64,000 nucleotides of DNA from Methanococcoides burtonii DSM 6242 (GCF_000013725.1 NC_007955.1:2139579-2203578); one strand, 5' to 3'; positions 20,404-29,731 are shown, counted from the first letter of the stretch. A program made the numbers and translations. Notes: generated by a model from the sequence alone, not told the origin.

Positions 20404-20769
20404 TTTTCCATCTCCCTCTTTTTATTTTAAAACTTTATGTTGAAGTTCTCTTTTTGTAAACGGTCATAATTTTTATTACCGACCTTAAGTAATTTAACGA
20501 TGCGTACGTATTTATAAAACAAGTCTTATAATATATATTAACCTTTGTTTGACAGAGTATGATAATTATAACAGTATCTTTTCAGAAAAAGTATTGCAGC
20601 GACACAATATAATTGGAGAAATGTCATCAACATATATTTTTAAAAATCTATATGATAAATTAAATTGTATGCAAAAAACAGTCACTTGATGTCCATTTTC
20701 ACATAATAACATATATATTTCTGTCAAATTAGGCTATTAAGTATTATCCTGCTTTTTCACCATAAACCC
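20404..20769. other. AT-rich intergenic DNA after purL
   Basis: No gene is supported. A T-rich tract just after the purL stop (20412-20428) could end its transcript. TATA-like AT runs occur near 20530-20545. Confidence 0.4.
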
Positions 20770-21248
20770 TGCTTGCAATTACACTTTTACTTATCACAAT
20801 AATATTTGCTATCAATGGCATATCCAGTTCTATAGTATCTGTGAATTTTTCAGGATTGGAAAAGCAACGTAAGTCTAAGTGTCGATCTTGTCAGTTCATT
20901 TATTAATAATCATCTTAGCATGTTGAGCCTGCTAAATTCCGATTCTGCCAAATGGGGAAATGTCGTAATCGGTGCAAAATTGAATGGATATTACCTCGAT
21001 TTGCTCGTTAAGGATGCTGGAATAGGTATGTCTTCAAAAGACATTGACCGCTTGTTCACTTTATTTGTGCAACTGGATTCTTCAAACACAAAGAAATATG
21101 GGGAACAGGTATTGGTCTTACGTTAGTGAAGAAATTTTTAGAACTACAAGGCGGGAGATTCAATGCTGACAGTGAACTCAAGAAGGGTAATATCTTTACC
21201 GTAACTTTGTCTATGGGAAGGGATGTAGTATCGACTATATGTAATGAT
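20770..21248 (+). pseudogene. Histidine kinase remnant (left edge of island)
   Basis: Around 20775-20850 one frame gives a hydrophobic helix (ITLLLITIIFAINGISSSI) like the first membrane segment of a sensor kinase. Soon after comes the ATPase domain: LLVKDAGIGMSSKDIDRLF, FVQLDSS, then, after a one-base loss near 21105, GTGIGLTLVKKFLELQGG. The sensor and His-phosphotransfer parts are missing. The remnant stops at the MITE beginning at 21249. It cannot make a working kinase. Confidence 0.75.
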
Positions 21249-21381
21249 GGGCTATGGATAAATCCTCAATATTCGGACACTAATCCAATTTAAAAATATT
21301 ATGGGATGTACTGCATGATGTTGGAATCGAATCCCACTTTCAGTCTAAATATGTTGATTTTGATAGGTTTTCTACAGAGCC
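21249..21381. mobile_element. 133-bp MITE, copy 1 (left edge of island)
   Basis: The right end is TTCTACAGAGCC, the same terminal sequence as the IS at 5199-9424. The left end (GGGCTATGGATAAATC) is a decayed version. A second copy at 32077-32207 is about 90 percent identical and in the same orientation. The inner part keeps an open frame on the + strand (ILWDVLHDVGIESHFQ) that ends in the same Ser-Thr-Glu-Pro as the IS transposase, so the MITE may be a deletion product of a related IS. Confidence 0.75.
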
Positions 21382-21419
21382 ATATTTTTATAAATTTCAT
21401 GTGTATTCTTGGTTGCATC

Positions 21420-21767
21420 TTAAATAATGGACTTATTCGCAACAAAAACAAGTCCTAAACTCACGTTTTCTACCCGACTGGCCTTAATATAGCGATCATC
21501 CACTCCGATCTTCTTTCCACTGTGCCATTTTCCAGAGATATGGAGTTGATCATTTTTAGAAATAATACATATTCCGGGATAAACAACGATCACTGCTTTA
21601 CCATTGAGATCAGCGGAAAAGATACTTTCATATTTTCCATCGATACCACCAAATACAATCAAAAAATATATGCCGATAAATGTGGTCGCCTTCTGACATA
21701 TTCGTGAATCTGTTAGGGCTTGCGAATCGAATTTCTTTTGTTCGGAAGTGTATTTGTCTTGATTCAT
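21420..21767 (-). CDS. Hypothetical protein after the channel gene
   Basis: This 115-residue frame starts with an ATGA overlap with the end of the channel gene, so coupled translation is plausible. There is one weakly hydrophobic segment (TTFIGIYFLIVFGG, near residue 30) and a beta-rich remainder (KAVIVVYPGICIISK). I recognise no family. The 3' end is only 38 bases from the MITE, so the gene may have been cut short when the island edge formed. Confidence 0.4.
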   Translation of the reverse strand: MNQDKYTSEQKKFDSQALTDSRICQKATTFIGIYFLIVFGGIDGKYESIFSADLNGKAVIVVYPGICIISKNDQLHISGKWHSGKKIGVDDRYIKASRVENVSLGLVFVANKSII

Positions 21768-22111
21768 TTATCTTCGGAACCCCCTGAGATCGCTTTATAG
21801 AGTGAGTTGTAAATTTCGCCAATTACAATAACAATCGGTATAATTATGATACTTGATCCGAGCAGTGTAATTATTGAATTAACTGCTCTTCCAATGTCGG
21901 TTTGAGGAACTATATCCCCATATCCTATAGTTGTGAGCGTTGTAATGGCCCAGTAAATACTATCTGGTATGTTGGCAAACCCGCCAGTTCTTCCTTCAAT
22001 AAAGTACATCAGAACACCTGATATTATTGTTAAACTCAGAAGAGTAAATATGAATAAAACTATTTTTCGGAAACTTTCATGTAAAACTCGCGTAAAGGGA
22101 CTGCTGTGCAT
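21764..22111 (-). CDS. Two-helix potassium channel-like protein
   Basis: This 115-residue membrane protein has two transmembrane helices around a pore loop with the potassium selectivity filter TTIGYGD (residues near 58-64). It is the pore domain alone, without a voltage sensor and without a cytoplasmic RCK domain. A role in potassium leak is likely. Inside the bacteriocin-type operon it might protect against or counteract ion loss, but that is inference. Confidence 0.82.
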   Translation of the reverse strand: MHSSPFTRVLHESFRKIVLFIFTLLSLTIISGVLMYFIEGRTGGFANIPDSIYWAITTLTTIGYGDIVPQTDIGRAVNSIITLLGSSIIIIPIVIVIGEIYNSLYKAISGGSEDK

Positions 22112-22144
22112 TTGATCAAACTCCCCTAATTATTTTCACACTAT

Positions 22145-22513
22145 TTATTCACTGGTCCGAATTGCTATAATTCCGCCAATCGTAAGTAATAGTCCAGGGA
22201 GCATCCACATCCAGAAGAATAGAGCAATTCCAAGTATGCCGGATGCTAACATTAATTTGCCACCTTTTTTCTTGTCCGTTTTAGCAACAATTCCTCCGGC
22301 AATTCCTATCAATCCCAATATTAGTGTCACTGTGCCAAATCCCATCATTACCACGAAAGGATCCGAAATTCCGAAAACTTCAGAAGTGCCATACATCATG
22401 GTTCCCCCGCCTGGCCAGATATTGATTATAGCTACATAAAATATGACAGCTGCTATGATGACTCCAATAGAGCCACCGGCGATTCCAAATATTGTTTCAG
22501 TTTTTTTGCTCAC
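22145..22513 (-). CDS. Small four-helix membrane protein (DUF4064-like)
   Basis: The 122-residue protein has about four glycine-rich hydrophobic segments separated by short loops, with KTDKKKGGK between the second and third. The pattern resembles DUF4064, small membrane proteins common in Firmicutes and methanogens. No function is known. Its start overlaps the preceding gene by four bases, so it belongs to the same operon as the ABC exporter. Confidence 0.6.
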   Translation of the reverse strand: MSKKTETIFGIAGGSIGVIIAAVIFYVAIINIWPGGGTMMYGTSEVFGISDPFVVMMGFGTVTLILGLIGIAGGIVAKTDKKKGGKLMLASGILGIALFFWMWMLPGLLLTIGGIIAIRTSE

Positions 22514-22800
22514 GGTATTCTCTCCTGGTTATCCTGTATCCTGACCAGGAAGTAATACATAATTGCACCTATAAAATTCAGGACAATTAGCACAATCGAC
22601 CAGATCAATTTCTCATGCTTTCCTTTGTGGGGAAAATCCTCTGTGTTCCTTTGGAGACAGTCACATAACATGAATATACAGAAAAGAATGACTATTGCAA
22701 TTATTCCCCATAATAGCTGACCGATATAAAATGTGTATACTAGTATTGCAATTAGTATCATAAGTCCAGCGACTGTCCATTCGGATTTTATTTTGTTCAC
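22510..22800 (-). CDS. Small membrane protein with PLDc_N-like domain
   Basis: The gene encodes about 96 residues with three hydrophobic helices; the last, in KLIWSIVLIVLNFIGAIMYY, matches the PLDc_N (phospholipase D N-terminal) membrane motif. Such stand-alone domains are often found near bacteriocin exporters and immunity genes in bacteria. The chosen start is GTG at 22800, which has a strong GGGGGAGG site; the ATG at 22848 would place this site inside the gene. Confidence 0.65.
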   Translation of the reverse strand: MNKIKSEWTVAGLMILIAILVYTFYIGQLLWGIIAIVILFCIFMLCDCLQRNTEDFPHKGKHEKLIWSIVLIVLNFIGAIMYYFLVRIQDNQERIP

Positions 22801-22855
22801 TTTATCCTCCCCCTTATTTTTTAATTTTACATGTATCTTAGTTTGCATTCTGTTT

Positions 22856-23404
22856 TTAGTCAGTCCCTATCATGCTATAAAGATATTTTTTTAATGTCTT
22901 GTGCATCTGAAAATAAAAGAGTACTGTAAAAATCAGGGTCATTTGCAGCACTAAATATCCACGCATTCCATAATCAGGAATTAGCATACTCATGGATAGA
23001 AGTCCGAGACCTATAATGGTCGAAAAACTTACTGAATAGATGAGTGCTGTCTTTCTTGCTCCATATTTAACGGCGATTTTTCCCCAACCTTTCATCCCAA
23101 CAACAAAATCCATTATTTTAAGAGGTTCGTTGAGATCGGTTTTCTCCAATTCCTTTAAGAATCGTTTCTCCTGGATTTTTGAGATCATCGGGTATTTTAC
23201 TACTGAAAGTAGGAATACAGCTAACATGAGTATGGTTATACACAGGAGAGATTGCTCTAGGAATAAAAGTAGCGTTATCAAGGTCAGCAAAAAACTGAAT
23301 ATTGTTGGTAAGAGACTTGTTTTATTTTTTCTGTATGCAATCGCATTGTAAACAGTCATAAAAGCAAAGAAAACAATTCCCAATATAAAGATGATTTCTA
23401 TCAA
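22856..23404 (-). CDS. Membrane protein of unknown function
   Basis: The 182-residue protein has about five to six hydrophobic segments, two at the N-terminus, two around residues 45-70 and two at the C-terminus, with a charged central loop (residues 75-110). It starts with TTG behind GAGGGGG. I do not recognise the family. Its place between the ABC exporter and small membrane proteins fits an immunity or exporter-accessory role, which is inference. Confidence 0.6.
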   Translation of the reverse strand: MIEIIFILGIVFFAFMTVYNAIAYRKNKTSLLPTIFSFLLTLITLLLFLEQSLLCITILMLAVFLLSVVKYPMISKIQEKRFLKELEKTDLNEPLKIMDFVVGMKGWGKIAVKYGARKTALIYSVSFSTIIGLGLLSMSMLIPDYGMRGYLVLQMTLIFTVLFYFQMHKTLKKYLYSMIGTD

Positions 23405-23441
23405 AATTAACCCCCTCTAATCCCATCATAGTCATAACATT

Positions 23442-24365
23442 TCAGTGCTTTTTATTGGTGGCATTGAAGAACGCATCTTCTAATGATAGTGAATTTTCTA
23501 TCAGCTTGAAAACGTTTCCACCATTCTCAACAATTAACTTGTTAATCTCTGGTTTGACATCTCCTTTGGAATTAACAAATATTTCCAAAACATGTTCAGA
23601 TTTCAATTCAGTTTTAACTACAAACTCCAAACTCTCAATTAAATTTATTATTTTTGGAGCTAGGTTATAAAGCCCCACAGTAATAACGCCGTTGGATTCA
23701 AAATGACGAATTTCTTCAATTTTGTTCTCTGCAATTATTTTTCCTTTATCCAGTATTCCGACATGAGTACATATTTCTTGTATTTCTAGCAGATTATGAG
23801 ATGAAATGAATATTGTAATCCCGCTGTTGTTGCATTCGCAAAGTAGCTCCCTGATTTGTCGAATTCCAACCGGATCGAGTCCATTTGTAGGCTCATCTAG
23901 AATCAATATTTTGGGGTTATTCAAAAGAGCCTGAGCAATTCCAAGGCGCTTTTTCATACCATGGGAAAAATAAATCACCTGTTTGTGCTTTTCCTTTTCC
24001 AAGCCAACCTTTTCCAATAAAGCATTGGACTGCACCAAGGCCTCCTTTTTGCTTAAACCTTTTAATCTTCCATAATAGATCATATGACTTAATGCATTTC
24101 TATCATCATAAAAATTTGAATCCTGAGGGACTAAACCCATAATCTTTTTAATTTCCCTTGATTCACTATCCATATCCATACCATCTACAATTATCTTCCC
24201 ATCCGTAGGTGTCAAAAGACCGGATAATAATTTTATCGTAGTCGTTTTACCAGCACCATTCTTCCCTAAAAATCCATAGATACTCTCTTTTTCCACATTT
24301 AGAGAGATATTTTCCAAAACAAACTGAGACCCATATTTTTTATGTAGACCTCTTGTTGAGATAAT
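23442..24365 (-). CDS. ABC transporter ATP-binding protein (ABC-2 type exporter)
   Basis: The ATPase has Walker A FLGKNGAGKTTT, a signature YFSHGMKKRLGIAQALL, Walker B ILILDEPTNGLDP and the switch His in FISSHNLLEI. It powers the permease encoded just upstream. Family homology (STRGLHKKYGSQFVL) extends past the first usable start (TTG 24317) to 24365, where the codon is ATT, 10 bases behind GGAGGG that overlaps the end of the permease gene. Either ATT is used or the normal ATG has been lost. Confidence 0.88.
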   Translation of the reverse strand: MISTRGLHKKYGSQFVLENISLNVEKESIYGFLGKNGAGKTTTIKLLSGLLTPTDGKIIVDGMDMDSESREIKKIMGLVPQDSNFYDDRNALSHMIYYGRLKGLSKKEALVQSNALLEKVGLEKEKHKQVIYFSHGMKKRLGIAQALLNNPKILILDEPTNGLDPVGIRQIRELLCECNNSGITIFISSHNLLEIQEICTHVGILDKGKIIAENKIEEIRHFESNGVITVGLYNLAPKIINLIESLEFVVKTELKSEHVLEIFVNSKGDVKPEINKLIVENGGNVFKLIENSLSLEDAFFNATNKKH

Positions 24366-24373
24366 ATTAGAAA

Positions 24374-25123
24374 TTATAAATCCCTCCTTTTGAGAGCAGC
24401 TAAGCTCATTGATAAAAATGCTGTTGTGTATATTAACATTGCAAAAATACTTTTTAATACTTCAGTATATTCAATTTCATCAGGGAATCCGCTCAGAATT
24501 CCCATATTTTTAACCCCATAAAAATAAGGCGTGAGATATTTTAAATAATTGTCATCACCCTGAAGAAAAATGAAAACAAGGCTACCCAGAAATACAAACG
24601 CCATTGTCAACGAGGTTTTATTGTTTTTTGAAAGAGTTGAAACGAATATAAATATACTTATAAAGCATCCCAAATAAAGACTCGAAAATACCCACCACAT
24701 AATACTTTTTTCTAATTGGAGTCCATTACCTGAAAAATATATATATATCTGGCCTATAACTGCAACTACAAATGCAGCAGATGTAAATACAATGAACAAA
24801 GCAAAAAATTTGCCTAATATAAATGATGTGCGATCAATTTTTGAGATGATATATCTTATTGAACCGGTTTCCATTTCATTACTTATGGAATCAAAAGATG
24901 TTACCAGAATCATAAAAGGCCCAATAACTAACACTACAAAATAAAGAATAAGATGGTATGTAAGATTATTCATACTGTTTGGGAATAAAGATAGTATGGA
25001 TGCACTATAATGTATCGCCAAGAAACAAAGAAAGATAAAAGTTCCGCCAAAAAACAAATATTTGTTTTTTGAACCTCTTAATATCTCATCTTCTCCAACA
25101 ATCCGTGTTTTTGAAAAATCCAT
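24374..25123 (-). CDS. ABC-2 type permease
   Basis: This 249-residue membrane protein has six hydrophobic segments and the ABC-2 subfamily pattern SFDSISNEMETGSIRYIISK between helices 2 and 3. With the ATPase it should form an exporter, here probably for the peptide products of the island or for self-protection. The six-base gap to the gene before it and the close ATPase gene show one operon. Confidence 0.88.
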   Translation of the reverse strand: MDFSKTRIVGEDEILRGSKNKYLFFGGTFIFLCFLAIHYSASILSLFPNSMNNLTYHLILYFVVLVIGPFMILVTSFDSISNEMETGSIRYIISKIDRTSFILGKFFALFIVFTSAAFVVAVIGQIYIYFSGNGLQLEKSIMWWVFSSLYLGCFISIFIFVSTLSKNNKTSLTMAFVFLGSLVFIFLQGDDNYLKYLTPYFYGVKNMGILSGFPDEIEYTEVLKSIFAMLIYTTAFLSMSLAALKRRDL

Positions 25124-25129
25124 AACGTT

Positions 25130-25498
25130 TCAATCCTGCTTATCTGTTTTCATATTATATGTGACAAATGCACTAATTGATCCAATGATTGAATAGAAAA
25201 TAGTCATTATCAGTATGAAGCCAAGAAATACACCGGTAACTCCTCCACCATATCCAAGTATAGTCTTACCTTCGAGGGTAAATAGGAATGTTGTGACCCA
25301 TCCAATTAAATTGTATGTAAATATTGAAATAACTGCATATTTGACGGGAGTTTTGTCTGCTATTTTGCCAATGATTATGCCTACAAGTATCGCACCAACA
25401 ATTCCTCCATATGTTGGATCTATCTCTAAAAGACTAAAAATGCCGAATAATATCATCCCAAATAGTATTCCTGTTAACAATACTTTTTCAGTTTTCAT
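25130..25498 (-). CDS. Small glycine-rich membrane protein
   Basis: The 122-residue protein has four predicted membrane helices, the second rich in glycine zippers (GGIVGAILVGIIIG). GGAGCG lies upstream of ATG 25498. It resembles TIGR04086-like or other small integral membrane proteins of unknown role. It lies between the secreted helical protein and the ABC permease and could be an immunity protein for the secreted product. Confidence 0.6.
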   Translation of the reverse strand: MKTEKVLLTGILFGMILFGIFSLLEIDPTYGGIVGAILVGIIIGKIADKTPVKYAVISIFTYNLIGWVTTFLFTLEGKTILGYGGGVTGVFLGFILIMTIFYSIIGSISAFVTYNMKTDKQD

Positions 25499-25560
25499 TG
25501 TATCGCTCCTTTAAAATTAAAAAAAATACTGGTGTTGAAACACCAGCAATAGTCTTAAAG

Positions 25561-26004
25561 TTAGGAATACTGATCTATGAAGTTTTGTGCTGCATTCAGT
25601 AAATCGACCAACTCGTTGTACAACCAACTGGCAATCTGCGAGCCCCAGTAATTTAATATTTGCCATATTATGGATACGGCTTCTGAAAGGTAATCCAAAC
25701 CGTTGGTTATATTGTCATTTCTGAATTCTTCAGCAGCATCAGTTAGTTTATCTTGAGCTTGGCCTATTCTATTGTCATCGATAACCTGATCTAAAGCCCA
25801 AAGTGCTGCAAGCAATCCGTCACAAATTGCTTCACCTGTAGTTCCTACTACTGATAGTGGTGTTATTTCACCGTCATCAGCCATTTTTAGTTCATTTACT
25901 ACATCTTGTGCTGGCTGTGCACTCACGGCCGGTGCAAACGCCATGCTCACCAGCAGCATTGCTGTTAGCAGCGCACCTATTCCAGATTTTATATTGATTT
26001 TCAT
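25561..26004 (-). CDS. Secreted helical protein, candidate bacteriocin precursor or partner
   Basis: The 147-residue protein has a clear Sec signal peptide (hydrophobic core AMLLVSMAFAPAVSA, probable cut after residue 29). A short acidic segment and a helical rest follow, ending in a strongly amphipathic, tryptophan-containing stretch (AVSIIWQILNYWGSQIASWL). It contains one cysteine. It heads the operon with the ABC exporter. Its promoter is built like that of the 12-cysteine precursor at 29099-29731, so both are probably expressed together. No family is recognised. Confidence 0.6.
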   Translation of the reverse strand: MKINIKSGIGALLTAMLLVSMAFAPAVSAQPAQDVVNELKMADDGEITPLSVVGTTGEAICDGLLAALWALDQVIDDNRIGQAQDKLTDAAEEFRNDNITNGLDYLSEAVSIIWQILNYWGSQIASWLYNELVDLLNAAQNFIDQYS

Positions 26005-26033
26005 TCTTTCTTTACCTCTTTGATTTATTTAAA

Positions 26034-26133
26034 CCAAAGGCAAAGCTATGTTTATATAGTGTAAACTGCAAACTTAACCTTACCTTTGGGTATACGTGGA
26101 GTTCTGGTTGGTTACCAATTATCTGAACTCCAC
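26034..26133 (-). promoter_or_regulatory. Promoter with two inverted repeats before the secreted helical protein
   Basis: CCAAAGGCAAAG (26034-26045) and CTTACCTTTGG (26079-26089) form an inverted repeat around a TATA-like stretch (near 26050-26058). Further upstream GTGGAGTTC (26096-26104) and GAACTCCAC (26125-26133) form a perfect second pair. The same arrangement occurs at 29757-29857. The sites look like operators for a shared regulator. Confidence 0.7.
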
Positions 26134-26615
26134 ATTCTAAATGATACATTATACTAGTTCTATTTATAATTGGTGACCGTGATTTGCGAATATAGACTTT
26201 TATTTTAGATAAAAGAAGTATTTATCATAATATCGAGTCAATTTATATGTTACTTGTATATAAATGGGCTATTTTCGATCATATGATTCCAAAATATAAA
26301 AATCACTCTCTATTTGATGGAACATCTATGATCGCGATTTGAGCTTCAAACGATTTCCCTCTCATACAAAGACCGTTTTTTCGGGAGCTGCAGCCAGCGG
26401 CCACATCATATTACAAATGCCGATCTATCCACATATTTTCGGCATTGGACCAACCCCGGGCAAACAGAAAAAATCAATTATGTGAATAGGCTATTTGTCC
26501 AGAGTGATAAATATGCAGGGATATGGAAGAAGTAACTTGTATAAGTCCATAGATTACCCACATAAAAAGTGAAGACGCAATGTTTTATACCATAGTTTGA
26601 TCTATTTCCTTCACC
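26134..26615. other. Intergenic region with a decayed copy of the small divergent ORF
   Basis: From about 26320 to 26540 the sequence resembles 30040-30255. One + strand frame keeps DLSFKRFPSHTK, then FSGAAASGHIILQMP, and ends GKQKKSIM before TGA at about 26479, as the intact copy does. It lacks a good start codon and has an upstream TGA. This copy is therefore probably broken, or uses a start I cannot see. The rest is AT-rich. Confidence 0.5.
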
Positions 26616-27593
26616 TCAGATCATAACCCATAAACCCAACAAAACAAGGGATATTCCACTGATTAATTTCAGGTATCTCTTGTGCTCACGAACATGTTTG
26701 GATAAAGTATAACCTCCAACCAACCCAATTCCAAGGAAAGGTGTCAATACTCCAAAACTAAAAGCAAACAATAGGGCTAAATCACCAATTGTCCCTTCTG
26801 TAAATGTTTTGTTCAGCAAAACCAGAAGCATAGGTACAGTGCACGGCACTTTTACCAGAGAGAACAAAACACCCAGGAAAAATAATCCTCCAATTGTACC
26901 GGCATGTTTTCTGGCCTTGTTCTGGAAATATTTGTCGAGGGACATCGGTAGACTGAAAAATCCCATCAGGTACAGTCCGATTCCAATAACTATGATTCCT
27001 GTAACTACAGAAAACAATTCCATGTCAGGGAGTGTCTTCCTGAATACAAGCAACCCCACTCCTATGGCGAGGTAGGAAGTCATCAATCCGACACCAAAGA
27101 CTATTGCTCGTTCCATGCCGCTGCGGGCAGACTCGCTGGTACCGGCTGTAAAACTCAAAAGAAATCCAAGTATTGCCATTAAACAAGGGGAGAATCCTGC
27201 AAACAAACCAAGTGAATAAGCAAACGGAAGATTCAGATCACTGTTTATGTACTGGTTTTCAGGTTTATTGTCCTTAAGATATTTCTCAATTGATAATCTC
27301 AGTTTTTCTTCAGTTATTTCTTCCTTTGGGATTTTAGTTTCATTATTTATGACAACAGCCGGAACCTCAATAAAACCATACTGATTCCACTGTTTGAATC
27401 CCTCAGTGTTTATGACATCAGTTCGCACAATTTCTACGTATTCATATTGTTTTTCGATTTGATCAATAATGGGCTCTGTTATCTCGCAGTCATGACAGCC
27501 GGTCTGGTGGAAATATTCTATCTGTATTGGTTGCGCAGCAGATATGGGGATGGACAGGAGAAGAATAGAAAAAAGAAGAAAAAAGAATCTCAT
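26616..27593 (-). CDS. Thioredoxin-like/CcdA fusion, DsbD-type thiol-disulfide oxidoreductase
   Basis: The 325-residue protein starts with a signal peptide (to about residue 20) and an exported thioredoxin-like domain with the redox pair CHDC (Cys33 and Cys36). It then has a CcdA/DsbD membrane domain of six helices with a conserved FSPCLMA and KVPCTVP cysteine pair. It moves reducing or oxidising equivalents across the membrane. In this operon it probably sets the disulfides of the 12-cysteine secreted protein. Its ATG overlaps the upstream stop (ATGA). Confidence 0.88.
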   Translation of the reverse strand: MRFFFLLFSILLLSIPISAAQPIQIEYFHQTGCHDCEITEPIIDQIEKQYEYVEIVRTDVINTEGFKQWNQYGFIEVPAVVINNETKIPKEEITEEKLRLSIEKYLKDNKPENQYINSDLNLPFAYSLGLFAGFSPCLMAILGFLLSFTAGTSESARSGMERAIVFGVGLMTSYLAIGVGLLVFRKTLPDMELFSVVTGIIVIGIGLYLMGFFSLPMSLDKYFQNKARKHAGTIGGLFFLGVLFSLVKVPCTVPMLLVLLNKTFTEGTIGDLALLFAFSFGVLTPFLGIGLVGGYTLSKHVREHKRYLKLISGISLVLLGLWVMI

Positions 27594-28765
27594 CCTTTTA
27601 TTCTCCTTAGTATTATGAGGATACCCAATGCTCCTACCAAAGGTGAAATACCGAGTGGTATTTGTTCAGATGCTGATTGAGAAGAGATGTCAATTGTCTC
27701 GATTGTATTTTTAAGATCCACTACTGCATTTGCTTGCTCTTTTGCAATCAAAGAATTACGTATGGAAGTGTCTGCAAGAGGTATGGAACTTGTTGAATCT
27801 TTTATTTTGGCTTCCTCTAACCTTATTTTTGCCATTTCAAAATGAAGTACCAATATAGGAGCATCAATTTCAGGATTACTAAAGAGTATGCTCAGAGATT
27901 CATTTGTATTTTCCATTTGTCTTTCAGCGCTACGTATGGCATCTTCGTGATCTACAACATTTTTATAGTTAATTCCAAAATCAGCCAGAGCTTTAGCTTC
28001 TGCTGCATTCATAGTTGCCAAATAGTATCTTTCTGCGGAATAGTGCTGCTTTGCAGTTTCCAATATCTTTTCGGAAGAGGTGAGTATATCTTTTCGGTTT
28101 CCCGAGTCACTAAATATCTTTATTTGTTCATCTGCAACCTGTATCCATTTGGAAGCGGTTTTATCTCCGTCTTCAGTTCTCTGGATGTGGTTTATTTTTG
28201 AAGACTCATTGTTCTTAAGTTTTGCAATATTTAACAAATTTTCTGCCTTATATATGGCGAAATTTGATTTAGTTAATGTTTCCAATGTACCATTGAAATT
28301 TTTATTATCATAATTCTCTTGAGAAATAGATAAATAATGTCTACTTTCTTCGAACTCATTCTCAGCAAGAGAAAGCCATTCCATTCCTGAAAAGCTTAAA
28401 TTATTTTCATTTAGACCTGCTAATTGTTCAACGATTTCATTATGTTTGTTCTCAATTTCATCAAACGTGTCATCAATAACGATTTTGGTTCCATGAATAG
28501 AGGCCATGTCATTCATGTCCATTTTCATAACAATTCTACGACATTTTAATGCTAAACTATAAGTGTAAAATGGATATTCTGTATTGTATTCATAAGACTG
28601 AGTATAAAATTCATTCAATGGTAAAGTCGAGTTGTTTTGATAATAAAATGATAATTCTGATATCTCTTTTGAAGATAAGTTGTAAAATACATTTTCTTCA
28701 GAAGCTGCCGGAACTATTAGCATAGTCGTAATTACAAATAAATAAAGCAGTTTGTTAATATTCAT
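27590..28765 (-). CDS. Secreted, C-terminally anchored helical protein
   Basis: The 391-residue protein has an N-terminal signal peptide (cut near AASEE, residue 22) and a long helical, charged body without cysteine pairs. It ends in a single hydrophobic helix followed by RRIKG, so it should be anchored outside the cell. No named sorting motif is clear. It lies between the small membrane protein and the oxidoreductase in the precursor operon. A chaperone, immunity or docking role is possible; the family is not recognised. Confidence 0.65.
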   Translation of the reverse strand: MNINKLLYLFVITTMLIVPAASEENVFYNLSSKEISELSFYYQNNSTLPLNEFYTQSYEYNTEYPFYTYSLALKCRRIVMKMDMNDMASIHGTKIVIDDTFDEIENKHNEIVEQLAGLNENNLSFSGMEWLSLAENEFEESRHYLSISQENYDNKNFNGTLETLTKSNFAIYKAENLLNIAKLKNNESSKINHIQRTEDGDKTASKWIQVADEQIKIFSDSGNRKDILTSSEKILETAKQHYSAERYYLATMNAAEAKALADFGINYKNVVDHEDAIRSAERQMENTNESLSILFSNPEIDAPILVLHFEMAKIRLEEAKIKDSTSSIPLADTSIRNSLIAKEQANAVVDLKNTIETIDISSQSASEQIPLGISPLVGALGILIILRRIKG

Positions 28766-28777
28766 AAAATCCCCTTT

Positions 28778-29065
28778 TTATTGGATAAAGTATGTTGCTA
28801 TAATTACACCCGAAATACCGCAAATAAGACATAATATTGCGAATAACACTGATTGGATTGCCGTCCATTTTCTTTCTCTCGCAACTAGGTAGAGATATAT
28901 ACCACTCAAAAACAGAATTGGTGAAAAAATCGATTCATACATTGATAATATCTCAAATTTTAAAAAAAAGTAGTCTAAGATTATTTTAAATATATCGATC
29001 AAAATTGTGGCGAACATAAAAAGTAGAAATAACTGTGAAGGTTTGTATTGTTTGTAGCCAATCAT
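28778..29065 (-). CDS. Small membrane protein next to the cysteine-rich precursor
   Basis: This 95-residue protein has three hydrophobic helices and a short basic loop (VARERKW). ATG 29065 follows a good GGAGG. It is the first gene after the cysteine-rich secreted protein, a usual place for a bacteriocin immunity protein. That function is inference only; the sequence shows no known domain. Confidence 0.6.
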   Translation of the reverse strand: MIGYKQYKPSQLFLLFMFATILIDIFKIILDYFFLKFEILSMYESIFSPILFLSGIYLYLVARERKWTAIQSVLFAILCLICGISGVIIATYFIQ

Positions 29066-29098
29066 TATCGTAATCCTCCGAAAAAGAAAAATGCTGTA

Positions 29099-29731
29099 TT
29101 AACATACAGCCTGGCAAATTGCATCACAGTAAACGGTTATGTCCATGTAACAAATCCCGAAGCATATAGCAACGCATGCTACATATCCAACACCAGTTGG
29201 ACCAAGGGCTAGACAAAGGTATGGACAGGATGCACCACATCCCATATTTCCCAAATCAGAGCATGTGTCTTCGCATTTTTCGTAACAGTCAATACTTTGC
29301 GTTGTTACCATCCCGGAAGCTGAATCATATACAGTTATTTCACCACTTTTAGATGTGGGATCTCCTGCAATATTTACAGATACTTCGTGCCCTTTATCTG
29401 AGACTAATGATACGTGGTATCCACCAACTACCATTGAAGAAGTTCCACTCCATACTTCTGTTATTTCATAATCTTTCGAGATGTCGTAAAGTTTAAACGA
29501 ACCAGCAGATTCTTGGTAATTGAATATAAATCCATCTGTGTCTGGATTATTTGAGATGGTATACTCTTCAGGTAGGCTTATTTCATCTGAGACTACCTTC
29601 AATACTTTCTTTTCATCTGACTTGTCTATGGGTTCTTGTGGTGCACATGCCATAGCGGGTGCTACTGCGAACATACTCACAACTAGCATTGCCATAAACA
29701 ACGCTGCCATTCTAATTCCTTTAGTTTTCAT
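29099..29731 (-). CDS. Secreted precursor with halocin C8-like cysteine-rich domain (candidate archaeocin)
   Basis: The 210-residue protein has a Sec signal peptide (cut near AMACA, residue 29), a beta-rich middle region (30-145) and a C-terminal domain of about 62 residues with 12 cysteines in the style of halocin C8 (starts CYEKCEDTC, contains MGCGASCPYLC and ends CQAVC). Halocin C8 is cut from a precursor whose N-terminal part gives immunity; the same split is plausible here. GGAGAG precedes ATG 29731. It heads an operon with a membrane protein, a secreted helper and a disulfide oxidoreductase. Antimicrobial action is untested. Confidence 0.7.
   Translation of the reverse strand: MKTKGIRMAALFMAMLVVSMFAVAPAMACAPQEPIDKSDEKKVLKVVSDEISLPEEYTISNNPDTDGFIFNYQESAGSFKLYDISKDYEITEVWSGTSSMVVGGYHVSLVSDKGHEVSVNIAGDPTSKSGEITVYDSASGMVTTQSIDCYEKCEDTCSDLGNMGCGASCPYLCLALGPTGVGYVACVAICFGICYMDITVYCDAICQAVC

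Noticed and set aside
21628-21822. Alternative minus-strand frame of 64 codons across the channel gene end
   Set aside because: It overlaps the channel gene and its downstream frame, has no ribosome-binding site and shows no family motif.
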